Both the position numbers and the translations under genes were made by a program. Below are positions 34,756 through 46,790 of a stretch of DNA of 64,000 nucleotides, piece after piece. Every line of letters starts with the position of its first letter. Within the stretch, counting starts at the first letter, position 1. Source of the DNA: Ursus arctos. Its lineage: Eukaryota > Chordata > Mammalia > Carnivora > Ursidae. Location: assembly GCF_023065955.2 (NCBI RefSeq), contig NW_026622764.1, forward strand, positions 75,261,333 through 75,325,332, written 5' to 3'. Under the pieces are notes generated by a model. The model saw nothing but the letters and a program-made list of their open reading frames with translations, was not told the DNA's origin and ran no database searches.

Positions 34756-37104
34756 TAACAAAAAAAGTATTCATCCACGTCCAAACCATGGCAAGTTACC
34801 ACTTCTCTCTTTGAAATTTTTCATTTTCAGATCCCTCAGATTCAACACTGCCCCCACTAACACCCTCCTGCCTTTCCCCTTTATGCTCCTCTTAGGTCTG
34901 GGAACTAGAGAATGACTCAAAAACCGAGAAGAACCAGGAATGACATACATCACGGGTGTGGATGCTAATTTGGTGTGATAATTTGGTATTGATGTATGGA
35001 AGAAAGACCTCCAACTATGGGTCACATGGTTTGGGCTACTTTTACTAAAATGATCTCGTCTGTCTCGTGCAGCCTATGTTTTTTTCACATTTTCCTCCCC
35101 GCTAAAACACCTTTTAAGCACATTCTCACCTCAGCTCCAAGATGGTCCGTCAGTTTTCCCAATCTTCCACCTTTGCTATCATGCCCCTTAGCATTTGCTA
35201 GGCAGGCCAGCTTTCCCCAAACTTTCATCATTTTCTGTGCTTCAGTCTGATGACACACTGCTTTGGGGTTCATGTTTAGCTTAAAGTCCACCAAAAATTA
35301 AATAACCCCTCAGATCCTCCCTATCAACCAGTCTAATTCTCTAGCAAATTGCCACAGGCACAGAAAAAAACCTCATTGATAAGTATGAGTCACTCAATGC
35401 GGATTTGCAAGGACAAACTCAACTTGCATAACTTCATTGCCTTTTCTGACTTGAATGTCAAGCTGGCACGTGGTACTATCTGGAGCAAGAAAATGAAGTG
35501 ACTATTTATTTCAAGGTCACAGTATTTGTAAAACGGTCTCTTTTGCACCACTTCTGAGAAATCTGCAGTCTCAAAAATGTCAAAGTGACTCACATCAACA
35601 GCTGAGCACATGACAGAGATTAGACTGAATTTAAAGGCCATTCTGGCAGATCTAGGATTGACGATAGGCACCTTGATAGACAAAAAAGTTATAAAAAGGA
35701 ACTCCTGAGAGCACCTGACAATCATAGATAAAATTTCACAGTGATCACATACATCCTGACATGATATCTCTCAAGAGACATTAAGCAGATGAATTTTTTT
35801 AAGTTAGAAGGACTCGTCCTTCCTCAGAGACCCTTGCTGCCAGCTTCGTCAAAGGACAGCAATAAAGGCCTCACAACAGCACTAATTGTCAGAATAAATG
35901 CCTGAAGAAAAACCATTTCATCAATACTTCAGATAGAAAAGTTAATTCTAGAAACTTTGTTTCACAGAGACCTGACAATATCAACCAAGGTTAAGGCAGT
36001 GGTGGTGTCAGCTAGACCTTTCTGAGGCAGTAGAAGTAGCTGCTTCCTGTGACATGACCGCTCTTACAGCAACTTTTTAATTCAGTGTTTGTTTCAATCT
36101 ATTCCTAGAACCTTTCCACAGTGCCTTGTGGACCTTTCTCTGTGTGTGTGCGTGTGTGTGTGTGGTGTGTGTATGCGTGGGTATGTGCAAGTGTAGAATG
36201 AAGCAAAACCTATAGATTTTTATTTCCACTTTGATATATTATCTGTGAGCATATGGAGCAAGCACACTCCATTATTTAAAAAGCAAAGGATTTGAAGTTG
36301 TGTTTGGCATGTAACAAGTTGCTACTGAGGTGATGTGATCTCGTGGGCCTTCCTCATTTCTCCTGTGAATGCAGACACCTCACTTACCTGAACAAAGGCA
36401 GCTTCTGCCAAATATACAAAGATCCAACTTAGGGGTCATTTCCATGAGCTTTTTTCAGACTATACACTTAATTTTTAATTGAAAATAATAAAGTCTTATT
36501 TGTGAGTGTAACGAAAGAGTTAAAAAAGTTCTGGAATGTCAAAGTATATGTAGGTGGACCCTAAGACTCTAAGGTATTTTCCTTCTTCCTTCTATCCCCA
36601 GGTGACTTGGTGGTCAGGGTTGTTTGCGAGTTTCCCAACTGAATCAGATATTGAAGTATCCCAGGCACTCAGAGATGTCCCCCCACAGTGAGAGGTGCTC
36701 AAGTTATGCACAGAATGTTCAACTTGGCTTCTTTCACAGAGCTATTGCTCATCTCCTGTCCATAATCGAGCCTCTGGAAGTGCCTCAGGGATCCGCAGCA
36801 TCTCTCTGAGACCAGTCTGCACTGGGGCCGGATGCCAGTGTTGATGTGCTGGGCTCTGATCCATGTGCACAATGTGGGCTTGTCTCTGACAACACACAGC
36901 TGCGTCTGCCTGGGGCCATGCCTGCAGGGGTCTCTCTGTGGTGTTCTCTGACACCTCTGTAAACAGTTTCTTATGGTTGAAGCTAATTTGGAGACTCTTG
37001 TTCACACTCTTGGTAAACAGCTTACTGCCTTTTCATCTTGGCTGTCTCGATACTGGCCCAGATGTTTGTTAGCTGACCTTGGAGCCCGGCATTTGTCTTC
37101 CTTG
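34756..37104. other. Non-genic stretch
   Basis: Contains a (TG)n tract at 36139-36190. No exons or named repeats seen. Frames up to 111 codons (35390-35725, minus) have no family features. Confidence 0.4.
36139..36190. repeat. (TG)n microsatellite, imperfect
   Basis: TG/CG-type dinucleotides with several interruptions ('cgtgtg', 'ggtgtg', 'tatgcg'). Confidence 0.9.
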
Positions 37105-37210
37105 AACTCATTCTGCAAGCATTCTGTGAGGACCTGCTGGTTTCAGCCCCAGAGACTATCAGCTCTGGCCTCAAGGGGCTTACCACAAATTCAGGAAAGC
37201 AGAACACAGA
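37105..37210 (-). mobile_element. Possible L2 3' end, antisense
   Basis: 'attctgcaagcattctgtga' followed by 'ggcctcaaggggcttaccac' is consistent with antisense L2, without the expected A/T-rich end. Confidence 0.5.
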
Positions 37211-37736
37211 TGATAATGCCATCAGCAGGTTGAATTTTCTTTTGATCTTCCAGTATTTTCCAATGTATTAAAAGTAATGCCACCGTTGAGAGAGAGAATC
37301 TTTTCTCATGACACATCACCACGGGACACTGGTTACCCAGGCCCAGAATTAGAAATAAAACAGTGGCCCAGCACGTGCTCTGGGTTATGGACTCCTCCCT
37401 CCTGCCTCACCAGGCAGGCCAGGCTCCATGTTGGAAGACAAGGTCCTGCTCATGTCTGGGAAGGAAACCCATCATCATAGTCCATGTAGCAGACAGTCTG
37501 GAGTGGAAGCACTAAGGCACAACGGCCAGTGGGAAAAAGCCTGGGTCCTGTGCTCATCATGAGAAAAGAAAATGGCAATGCTATAAGAAGCACAAACCAT
37601 AGCAGATACAAAGCTGTTCTGGGCAGTGTATGCTCACTTTCTCATTATAGTTTACCTCTTCCACACACCACTCCCCCACAAAAAAGGTCTGTATGTCCAT
37701 TTCAAAGCAAAGGAACTCAAAATTCAGATTTACTAG
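37211..37736. other. Non-genic stretch
   Basis: No recognisable repeat or gene. Confidence 0.35.
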
Positions 37737-38105
37737 TGCTATAGATTAAATGCTTATGTCCCCCCAAAAATTCGTATGTTGACCCCTAACTCCCAATGTG
37801 ATGGTAAATGGGAGGTGGGGCCTTGGGGAGATGATTAGGTCATGTGGATGGCGCCCTCATGAACGGGATGAGTGCCCTTATAAAGGAGGCCCCAGTGAGC
37901 TCTCTTGACCCTTCTGCCGTGTGAGGATACAGCAGAGAGATGGCCATCTACGAACCAGAAATCAAGCCCTCCCCAGACACTAAATCTCCTGGTACCTTGA
38001 TCTTGGACTTCCCAGACTCCAGAACCATGAGAACTAAGAGTCTGTTGTTTATAAGCCACCCCATCTGTGGCATTGGTGTTCTGGCAGCCCAAACACGCTG
38101 AGACA
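37737..38105 (+). mobile_element. Solitary LTR, ERVL-MaLR type (MST/MLT1-like)
   Basis: Starts 'tgctatagattaaatgctta' and ends '...ctgagaca' (TG...CA). Internal blocks 'gatggtaaatgggaggtggg', 'ttaggtcatgtggatggcgc', 'gcccttataaaggaggcccc' (TATAA at 37878) and 'ttgatcttggacttcccaga' follow MaLR LTRs. No internal retroviral genes flank it, so it is a solo LTR from ancient recombination. The five flanking bases 'actag' and 'gttag' agree at three positions, compatible with an eroded duplication. Confidence 0.8.
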
Positions 38106-40324
38106 GTTAGGTAACTGAATCTCCACAAGCGCTTTCTAAGCTGCAGAACAGGGGTTTGACCACAGGCAATGAAATTCCCGAGGACCTGTTTTTATAAGGA
38201 AATGCGGCCAACAAGAAAGAAGAGATGGTGGTGGGGTCGGCAGACGGATATGTGGCCTGTCTTCACCAGTGTGTCTTTTAACAAGCCATTTAAGTTCCAT
38301 CGGTGCTGTCGGCTCATGTAATAGGAATTCATTGATGTAAATACATTTTTTTTGAAGTCTCAGAGTGTTGGAAATAAAAGATGTGGCTTACAATTTTTGT
38401 TTCTCCTAAATGGAGATTACCAATGGAACTAGCTTTTCAGGTTAAGCCAGAGGTCTTAGGAAAGCAAGAGTAGGGAATTAATTCTGTTTTTAACACAGTT
38501 GAACTCTGGAAACATCTTTTTCTCTACTTGTAGGTTCAAGTAGATTTAAAATAATGTATTACACTTTCCTATTAAATAATGTTTTCTTAAAAAGAAGCAG
38601 ACTATTTGTTGGCCTTAAGATGAAAATAATATAAAATACTTTAGAGACAGAAAAGAAATAAACATTTTCTAGAATTAGCATTTATTCTGAGGTACACGTA
38701 TGTATTTTTTTCAATCAGGAAGAAAGTGCGTGCTAACACCCAGGCTTCTGGGAAGTAGTGCCACTACTGGGCCTTCCCCTGCCCCATCCCTCTCCTGCCT
38801 GACAAAGCCGGACAGGCTAGGTTCTCAGGGCAACCACTGGTCTCCTTCCTGCCCTCTCCAGAAGTATTGGCTCTGAACCATATAGGAAGGTGGCGAGCCT
38901 TGGACCAGAAGTCAAGATCAGCACAACTTAATTCATGAAAGTCTTAGTTGGTTCTTTATAAACACCAAGATTCATTGAAAGAAAAAAGAAAAAAAATCAT
39001 GTAAGGAAACAAATTTGGAGAATTTCATAATATATAGAATATATATAATGAACGTATTTAAATTTCACACAAGATCACAAAATATCTTTGGGTGTAAGAC
39101 TTCCTGCCATACCGAAGCATCTTCCCTGACTTGGCACTTGAAGCCAAGAGAGGCTTATTCCCAGAACACTCCCTGCTGTCCTGGCCACAGTCACAGGGTG
39201 CCAGAAGCTCTCAGTGCCCAGAAGGGTCGATCATCTTTGGAACACACTTGGAGACAGGCTGTGCACAATTTGCTCTATCCAGGACGCACACACTCCAGGG
39301 GACTTGTCTCCTAGACACATAAACTGTGTATAATAATCCAGGGCTATGGCATGAAACACTAGCAAAAGAGGCAACTCTTTTTACTTTTTTTTTTAATTTT
39401 ATTAATTTAGATTTAAACACGATATAGCCAAAATACCATTTCAACACAGAACTCATACAAGTATTAATGATACGTTTTACTTTCCTATTTCCATTGGTCC
39501 CCGGTCATGGTGAACAGAGCATTCAGCATCACACTACATTCTCCGGCAGCATCTGGCATACGAACCATCCATCAGTGCTCACTTTCAATAAGCCCGCTGC
39601 CTGTTTCACATCTGAATGTGGCCAGCTTCTTGCCAAGACTCCAAAGCTCATTCTAAGAATGGTGAATAATGTGGGTGCATCTGGAATCCCAAGTGTTTGC
39701 TTCTGACAAACTTGACAGACCCAGAGATACTGAGGAAAAGAACGTTGGCTTAAAGGCAGAGTTCTCCAGTTCAGAAAATGTGAGGACCTTTCTCAGGCAG
39801 TGTTGACTTGCCCAGCCAAGAGCACTGTCCTCTTCAGAGAGCCATTTCCTGGGAAGGTCTTCAGCCATCCCCACGATGCTGATGTGACAACACAGTCTTA
39901 AGTAAAACGGACACAGATTTGGAGTCTTGTTCCACAGCTACTCTTGAGACCAATCACTGGCTAGTTTTGTCTGTGTGGTTTGGGGCAAGTTTTGGTTTAC
40001 ACAGGAATAGAAATGGAGAAAATACTTCCTATGTGAAAGATAAAATGCACAACTAAGAGGATGGCTTTATTCAGGCCATTGTAACAGGAAGAACACACAT
40101 TAATGAGAAACTTGGGGGTTTTATTGAGGTGAGCAAATAAGAGAGTCATTGCAAATCTTATGAAAGTCACAAACGGAAGGGTGGAGGTGGGTCTTATGTG
40201 AGAATATGAGAGAGCAGGGTGGTCTTTTGTGGTCAGCCAGTGCCGGGAACACCAAAGGGTGGAGGGATTGCATAATCGTGGCTGTTTTCCCTAGAGCACA
40301 GGGCTCAGGTAAGTTCAATATTGT
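38106..40324. other. Non-genic stretch
   Basis: Unique-looking, AT-rich at 38330-38700. No exon or named repeat seen. Confidence 0.4.
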
Positions 40325-40395
40325 CATCTACCTCACAGGTCTTCAAAAGCCATGAAATCAGTAACTTATGTGACATGCTTAGTACAGGGCACATG
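40325..40395 (+). mobile_element. Possible MIR fragment
   Basis: 'ctacctcacaggtcttcaaa' and 'gacatgcttagtacagggca' parallel the 3' half of MIR. Confidence 0.35.
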
Positions 40396-40931
40396 CCCTA
40401 AACCATGGCAAGCTGGCCCAGAGCCAGGCACCAGCCTCAAAGGCAGCTAACAAGTCAGCTGGTGACAGCCTCTGTGGGGTCCTGAGAGAAAGCTCAGCTC
40501 ACGCAGGGGCAGGATACACAACAGGCCCAAACAGAATCTTCCTTTTTCAGGAATTTTATCTGGAGAAAGAATGGGAGGATACAGACCAGCAAACAGAGGA
40601 CACAGAAGGAAAAAGCCACCCAGACAAAGGCATGGGACAGCAAGGGCCTTGAGATGTCAAGAGGAGGCCCTGAGGAAGCAGAAAGCAAGAGACAGAAGGA
40701 GGAGCTGGAACCGGGGGTGGTGGCAGCAGGAGAGGCATAAGTGGAGACAAAGACAGTGACAATCAAGTCACCACATGGCAGGGGACCAACCACCGCCTGC
40801 TGCTAAGGGCAAAAACACACTCGAGGGGTGTGATGTCTGACATTTGTATGACTATGCCAAGATATATCCTTTATAGCCACCCCTTCCCTTGAAAAATCTG
40901 GTTTGAAAATCTAACATGGTTTATGTCATTT
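40396..40931. other. Non-genic stretch
   Basis: Purine-rich at 40600-40760 (plus strand), which creates Ser/Pro-rich antisense frames with no gene support. Confidence 0.4.
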
Positions 40932-40953
40932 TATTAATAATAATAATAATAAG
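40932..40953. repeat. (TAA)n microsatellite
   Basis: Seven TAA units with one imperfect end. Confidence 0.85.
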
Positions 40954-40954
40954 T

Positions 40955-41100
40955 ATTTTTAAATAAATTTTAGAATACACAAAAAGAAAAATTAAAAATT
41001 ACCCCTTTGGTTCCACTAGCCAGAGAGAGTAATATTATAATATTGGCAGGTGTTTTTTCTCTATTTACCTAGGCATATTTAGTCTATCATGTATTTTGAT
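40955..41100. other. Possible old interspersed repeat, unassigned
   Basis: 'aattttagaatacacaaaaa' followed by 'ttggttccactagccagaga' and 'ggtgttttttctctatttac' follows the same block order as 5735-5860. Family not assigned. Confidence 0.3.
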
Positions 41101-41328
41101 CTCTCCTTTCTTAGGAGTTTAAACAATGAGATGAGCCCACAACAATATAAGAAAAATGTAAGTTTTTCATAATGCAAAATGTAGCCTATTTAAAGTAGTC
41201 ATTTATTTACAGGTTAAAGCCCCAAGCTGTTTAAATAACTGGGTGTTGAAATTTCATTTCTTTTATAAAACATGCCCTGATTACAGGTGGGAGGGGGGTC
41301 TGTTTGTTGATCTGATTTTGGCTTGAGC

Positions 41329-41355
41329 TTTTTTTTTTTTTTTTTTTTTTTTTTT
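41329..41355. repeat. 27-bp poly(T) tract
   Basis: 27 uninterrupted T's. No clear SINE, L1 or processed-copy body adjoins it on the right, but 'tattctaatgttt' type sequence occurs at about 41357-41372 and 41412-41427, a small local duplication. Confidence 0.9.
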
Positions 41356-41427
41356 AGTATTTCTAATGTTCTTTTTTTTTTAATCAAAATTAAAAATAGA
41401 CAACCATGTCAGTATTCTAATGTTTTT

Positions 41428-42435
41428 GGAAATTTTACTGCTGCATGAAATTCCAAAGTCTGAGAACTCCTAATCTAGTCTGCATGGAAATTGAGGATAC
41501 CCTGGGGAGCTTTCCATAACAGTGTGACAATTACCGAGAAAGCTCTGAATTCCCACGTCTTAATTGATGTTCACCCACATTCAAATTGGCTTTCTTTCCG
41601 AAGCACTGACTTATGCTATAGCTGCAAGGATTTGGGGGAGTAGAATCACAGCACGAAATGTAAAATGTTGTTATTTTATTTATTAGGTGTTGATGACATC
41701 ACCATCCATGTGCACACCATGACACTTCATTGTTTAAAACGGTTTCTTTACCACTTTGGGAAAGAGGGTATATTTCCCTTCGTGTGGAATAAATTACAGC
41801 CATGGTTCCACCTAGGGGAAAAAAAAAGGCTCAAAATATCCCAGGCCTTCTTATCATCTCCAAAGTTTACAACTAAAAAGAGAAGGGGAAATTACTGAAG
41901 CCATATACCAACACGCAATGACACGTAACCATTTAATCAGGAGAGAGAGAGAGACCAGCCACTGGGGGGTGACTGACCCACTTTATATCCTCAGGGAAGA
42001 AAGAGTCACACACAGAGCTGCAGAAGGTAAACCACATCCATGGGCCATCATCAATCTTTTTGAAAGCCTTTCTGAGCTTTAAAAGCCCATGATTTTTCAA
42101 TTAGCCATTAAAATCACTCTGCCGTCCACTATGAGCTCTTCTCCTGGAGACATTTGTAATAGATGAGGACAGACACGGAAAGGGGCCTGGGGCTGAGTCA
42201 GGAACTGCCTCTATGAAAGGGGCAACAGCCGTTCTAACAAATCACCCACCCGGGAGAGTGTGACGGCCTCAGGGTGCTGCGGGGTGCAGAGCCCCTCGCC
42301 CCCACTCCATGGCTGAATGTGTGATGGCTACTCAACCAAGCCACTGAAGAGGGTACCAAGTCGGCCAGAACTTTCTGAATACACAGCAGATGCAATTTCA
42401 AAAATTATTTTAGAACAATCCTATTTTTTTCCCAC
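41428..42435. other. Non-genic stretch
   Basis: Unique-looking. A 77-codon frame (41665-41898) has no recognised features. A short (GA)n lies at 41940-41954. Confidence 0.4.
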
Positions 42436-42439
42436 CCAA

Positions 42440-42510
42440 ACAACTTGAATTCAAGTCCACTCTCAACTTCTCAGAGCCTCAGTTTTCACATGCATAGGAT
42501 ACCTCAAATG
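42440..42510 (+). mobile_element. Possible MIR fragment
   Basis: 'caacttctcagagcctcagt' and 'tttcacatgcata' resemble the middle of MIR ('ctctctgtgcctcagtttcc'). Confidence 0.4.
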
Positions 42511-42804
42511 CTCATCTCATGGACCGCGAAGGTAGCAGAGAGGCACAAATGCAGCCTGAGCCTGGAGGCCGGAAGCTTAGAGCAACAAACAAATGGCCAC
42601 GATTACCATTCCAAATGCAGGGACGAGGCGGTAAAGCAAATACTGACCAGTAAAACTGAGTTCCAGCCATGAAACCATGGCTTTATTATTCATCTGGATC
42701 ACATAGCCAAAACAGAAGGAACAAATTTAGTATAAGACAATACAATTAAATGATAAGTATATGGTACAGATGCAAAAAGCCAGGACATTAGTGATATTAT
42801 AATA

Positions 42805-43215
42805 TTCACTCATTCTTCAATCATTCACTGAGTTCCAACAAGCATGCTGGGAGGTGGAAGCCTTACTGCACAAGGGGCAGCGTTGGCCCTCAAGGAGTCC
42901 AGGTGAGCGGGAGAGAGCGCACCTGTGAAATGGGGCTGTGGCGTGGGAAAGCACAGCTCTGGAGGGAACCAAGCTGGGACCCCCAGGCTTCTCCCAGTAG
43001 TGGGTTTTAAAGAAAGAGTAAAAGGTAGCCAGGTGTGAAAGTGGCGGGAGGCACATTCCAGCAGACACATAAATGATGCCTCGTGTTGGGTAGCTGAAGC
43101 GGAGTGGCCAATATTTGCCAGCCGGTCTGGGGGCTCATCTTAGCAGGAGCGGGGAATGGCGTGTGCAGGAACGCAAGTCTGTCCTGGGCTGGAGCCTGGT
43201 ACAGGTCATTTAAAA
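42805..43215 (-). mobile_element. L2 LINE fragment, antisense
   Basis: Begins 'tcactcattcttcaatcatt', continues with 'ggccctcaaggagtccagg' and later 'cacattccagcagacacata' and 'ggaacgcaagtctgtcctgg', which follow antisense L2 order. Confidence 0.65.
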
Positions 43216-43744
43216 CTGGAGGTATCTAGGAAGTAACTCATCCAGACCTCTTCCCAGGCTCTCTATCATTCTACCAGCAGGAGGGCCAGGCACCCTTTGT
43301 TTATATGCGTCAAATATCCACAGCAAATCAGGTAGAGGGGTCACAGGGTTACTGGATGCCTGCCCCTTATTCCTCCTTTCTCTCCCCCTCTGCTTCCAGT
43401 GCCATCAGCCACTCCATATGCCCCTTGAAGAATGTGATAAAAGAGAAACCAGAGAGTTTCTGTGAAGTCTCAGTCCTTTATACTATACAAAGTAATGAGG
43501 CCATGCTGGGAAAACCAGAGTTAAGAATGGTGGTCACAGGACTGTGGGAATGGCCAGCATCCCCACACGACCTGGCTCAGACCCCTGGGTGGGGGGAGCT
43601 TACACCTTTCCCTTGGGATGGACAACAACAGTAAAATAACTTTCCTGATCCAATTGTGAGAAGGAAAGGCTCTTACCTGCCTTCCCCTGACTTAACCTTG
43701 TGAATAATGAGCCCCACAGAGGAGCGTCCAAACACATGTCTGGT
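43216..43744. other. Non-genic stretch
   Basis: No recognised repeat. A 109-codon frame (43305-43634) shows no family features. Confidence 0.35.
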
Positions 43745-43905
43745 TCTCACTTACTGGTCCTTGTTGCCTGCCAGGCACTGTGCTCTATGTACAGGATTTT
43801 ACATTCATCGTTACCCTCCGTCTTCTCAGCAAACCTATGACTGGGTCTAATTATTTCCCCCAACTCACCAAAGAGCCAAGTGAGGCTCAGACAGGTGAAA
43901 TCATG
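43745..43905 (-). mobile_element. MIR SINE, antisense
   Basis: 'gcctgccaggcactgtgctc', 'gtcttctcagcaaacctatg' and 'agtgaggctcagacaggtga' follow antisense MIR. Confidence 0.75.
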
Positions 43906-44041
43906 GTCCTCATTCTCTTTGCCACTTAGTGCCAGCCACGGACTGCAGCACAGGTGCGACCGGCTCTGAACGGCATGTCAGTAACTGCTGTCTTCTGTGG
44001 TCCCTCCAAACACTTGCCAGGGCTGACATGAAAGTGTATCG

Positions 44042-44231
44042 GGTCACCTGGGTGGCTCAGTCAGTTAAGCATCTGCCTTTGACTCTGGTCATCATCCCAG
44101 GGTCCTGGGATTGAGCCCCACGTCAGGCTCTCTGCTCAGTGGGGAGCCTGCTTCTCCCTTTCCTCCCTGCCTGTTCTCTGTTTCTAATAAATACAATCTT
44201 TAGAAAAAACAAAACAACAACACAGAAAAAG
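44042..44231 (+). mobile_element. Can-SINE
   Basis: 'cacctgggtggctcagtcag' head, 'catcccagggtcctgggatt' core, then 'aataaatacaatctt' and an A/C tail. Probable duplication 'gaaagtgtatcgg' (44029-44041) and 'gaaagagtatggg' (44232-44244). Confidence 0.93.
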
Positions 44232-44244
44232 GAAAGAGTATGGG

Positions 44245-44794
44245 GGCACACAGCTGACCTTGACCAAGAATTGGTCATTGTGCTCTAGACAGAGGTCTCA
44301 ACTTCATAAGGGATCTTATTTTTCTCTTTACCATCAGTTCTGATTTTGGCTTTAATGATCTCTCAACTACTACAATGATTTGCTGTTCTCCTCCAGATCC
44401 CTCTACAGTATTGAACTGTCAAGATTCACCTGAAATTAAGTCAGATAGCCCCGAGAACATTGTAGGAGGCCAAAGACCCAAAGCCAAAAGCTCCTTCACG
44501 TGGTCTTTCAAAGCAACCTGTTTGCAGTTGCTCCCTGTTGCTAAAATAGTATCTGTTGGGAAGAACTTGTAGTACCCCTATGCCCCCTGCATGTGTCCTA
44601 AGAGACAGCTCACCAGCTGAGGACAGGGGCTGCGTTCCTTCAGATTCTGGAATCATTGCCTTCTATCCTTCCAGTGAACTTGATGTGAGAGAGAGTGCTG
44701 GAGGCAGAGTTAGAAAAGCTGACTCCAAGTCTTGAATCCGTCAATCCTAAACCCCTGGGCAAATTCTCAAGCAGTAAGAATCACTGCGTTGATG
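44245..44794. other. Non-genic stretch
   Basis: No recognisable repeat or gene. Confidence 0.35.
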
Positions 44795-44965
44795 AGGATT
44801 CACTCTGGCCCAGGCTATCAGTCCTGATAACCACCCTATGCAATAAGAATGAACATCATCTTCATTTTTACTAATGCAGGAGCAGAAGCTTAGCCCATGT
44901 CTTGCCAGGTCACACAGTTAATCATTGATAGTACAGTGACTTTGAACCTCTACTGTGAGCATCTA
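44795..44965 (-). mobile_element. MIR SINE, antisense
   Basis: 'gataaccaccctatgcaata', 'catcttcatttttactaatg' and 'ttgccaggtcacacagttaa' follow antisense MIR. Confidence 0.75.
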
Positions 44966-46059
44966 CAACATTGCTGACAATGTGGTGGTCTGAGTTCCAG
45001 GTCCAATCTGCTGCCAACATGACTTCCTCAATACTGTTTCTTCATCTGCCTAGTGAGGAAGTTGAAAGAAAGCAGCTGTATGGCATTTTGCATGGCCAAC
45101 ATTTGCCACTACTAGGACAGAGGATCTCTGCACCAGGAGATTTCAACTCTGGGCTGTGACACCATAAACCCTGATCTCCAATCTTCAATCCCTATAGGCA
45201 AGTCAAGTTGGGCTCCTTCCCAAGCACTGGTTTCTATTCTTTCACCTTTCCTTTTTCAGTTGGATCTCATTTAATTGTTGTCATTTCATGCGTTCACCTT
45301 GAGACCCTGGGGCACCCTCTGCACCTTAAACACATCAGGCATAAAGCACACAAAGATAAATTCAATTTCAGGCTTTCCACATGGTGACAAGCCAGCCACT
45401 TCTAATAGAAGCCTGATGTTCTGTCTAAATCCTCAAGAGGTGCTCTTGAGAGGGAAAAAAAAAAAAAAAACCAATGCAACAGTTTCACAATCTCTGGAGC
45501 TAGGTAGACGAATGGAAGGAAAAAACAAGAAAGAGAAAGGGGGAAGGGGAGTAAAAGAGTCAAAGATATGTGGTATATTCTTTTTCTTCCTAAGTCATTA
45601 TTCTGCTCTGTTAACTTCAAATAATTTTGAGGCCATTTCATTGTAAATTTTATACCAAATTCTACTATGTATCTTGGCTAGAAAAATATTATTTCAGAAT
45701 ATCTGGAAAGCCACAGATTGATAATGATGGGATGAAATTTGCTTTGTTTTTCTTTGTTTTCACATTTTCTAAAAGTCTAAAATCCATTGAATTTAAGGAG
45801 TATTGGTCAGAGAAAATGCAATTGAAGGACTTGTAAAGAAATGAACCCAACTTTTATTTTCCTTCAAGTGAAGCAGGAATGCAAACACATTAAGGTAGAC
45901 TTACTCCCAGGGTCACTAAAAACTCGTCGTCTGGCCTCAATCAACCTATCTGTGGCACCCTTATGTGCCTGTTCTCCACTGGAACTACCAATAAAAAAGG
46001 CAGCTCATCTGACTCCAAACCGTGAACTTGTACCAATATCCTGACATCTGAAGGTCTCT
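44966..46059. other. Non-genic stretch
   Basis: Contains a poly(A) tract at about 45455-45470. No gene or named repeat seen. A 123-codon frame (45275-45646) is partly poly-Lys from that tract. Confidence 0.4.
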
Positions 46060-46418
46060 GTATTTGTTATCTCTTCCTATTCAACAAATTACTCCAAAAC
46101 TAGGGACTGAAAAAAGCAACTATTTATTATCTCACAGTTTCATGGATCAGCAGTCTGACATGGCGTATCTGGGTCCTCAGGTTCAACGTCTTTCATGACA
46201 CTGCAATTTAGGTATTGGCTGAAGCTATAGTCATCCTAAGATTCAACTGAGGAAGGATGGCTTTCAAGCTCGCTCAGGTGGCTGTTGGCCAAAACCATCA
46301 GTTCCTTGCCTCATGGGCTTCTCCATAAGGCAGGTCACAACACGGGAGCTTGCTTTCCCAGAATAAGGAATCCAAGAGAAAATGTAAAGTGGAGAGCAAG
46401 GTGAAAGCCATAGTCACT

Positions 46419-46449
<31 letters not shown>

Positions 46450-46790
46450 TTTTAAGATTTTGGTTATTTATTCGACAGAGAGAGACAGCCAGCGAGAGAG
46501 GGAACACCAGCAGGGGGAGTGGGAGAGGAAGAAGCAGGCTTTGCAGCAGAGCAGGGAGCCAGACGTGGGATCACGCCCTGAGCCGAAGGCAGACACTTAA
46601 CGACTGAGCCACCCAGACACCCCCACAGTCACTTCATAACTAAATCTCAGAAGTGACATCCCATCACTTTTTTGTATTCTATTTGTGAGAAGGGAGTCTT
46701 TAGGTCCAACCTACACTCAAAGGAAGGAATTTAACTAAGAGGTGGGGATCACTGGGAACCCTGTTGGAGTCTCTTTAGCTTCCCAGCAAT
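46060..46790 (+). mobile_element. Old interspersed repeat split by a SINE, family not assigned
   Basis: 'aacaaattactccaaaacta', 'atttattatctcacagtttc' and 'tcacttttttgtattctatt' follow a common mammalian repeat (ending with a 'ggtggggatcactggg' block) that I recognise but cannot name with confidence; it could be LTR-derived. It continues on both sides of a Can-SINE at 46422-46623. Confidence 0.6.
46422..46623 (-). mobile_element. Can-SINE, antisense, with (TTTA)n tail
   Basis: The tail expanded to about nine TTTA units, then 'cgacagagagagacagccag', the antisense core with an internal deletion near 'gagccagacgtgggatcac', and the head 'gactgagccacccagacacc'. Duplication: 'catagtcacttta' (46409-46421) and 'cacagtcacttca' (46624-46636). 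Confidence 0.95.

Noticed and set aside
37737..38105. Part of an intact endogenous retrovirus
   Set aside because: Only one LTR-type sequence and no internal gag/pol-like sequence nearby; it is a solitary LTR.
40556..40793. Ser/Pro/Leu-rich minus-strand frames
   Set aside because: Composition follows a purine-rich plus strand; no start context or conserved motif.
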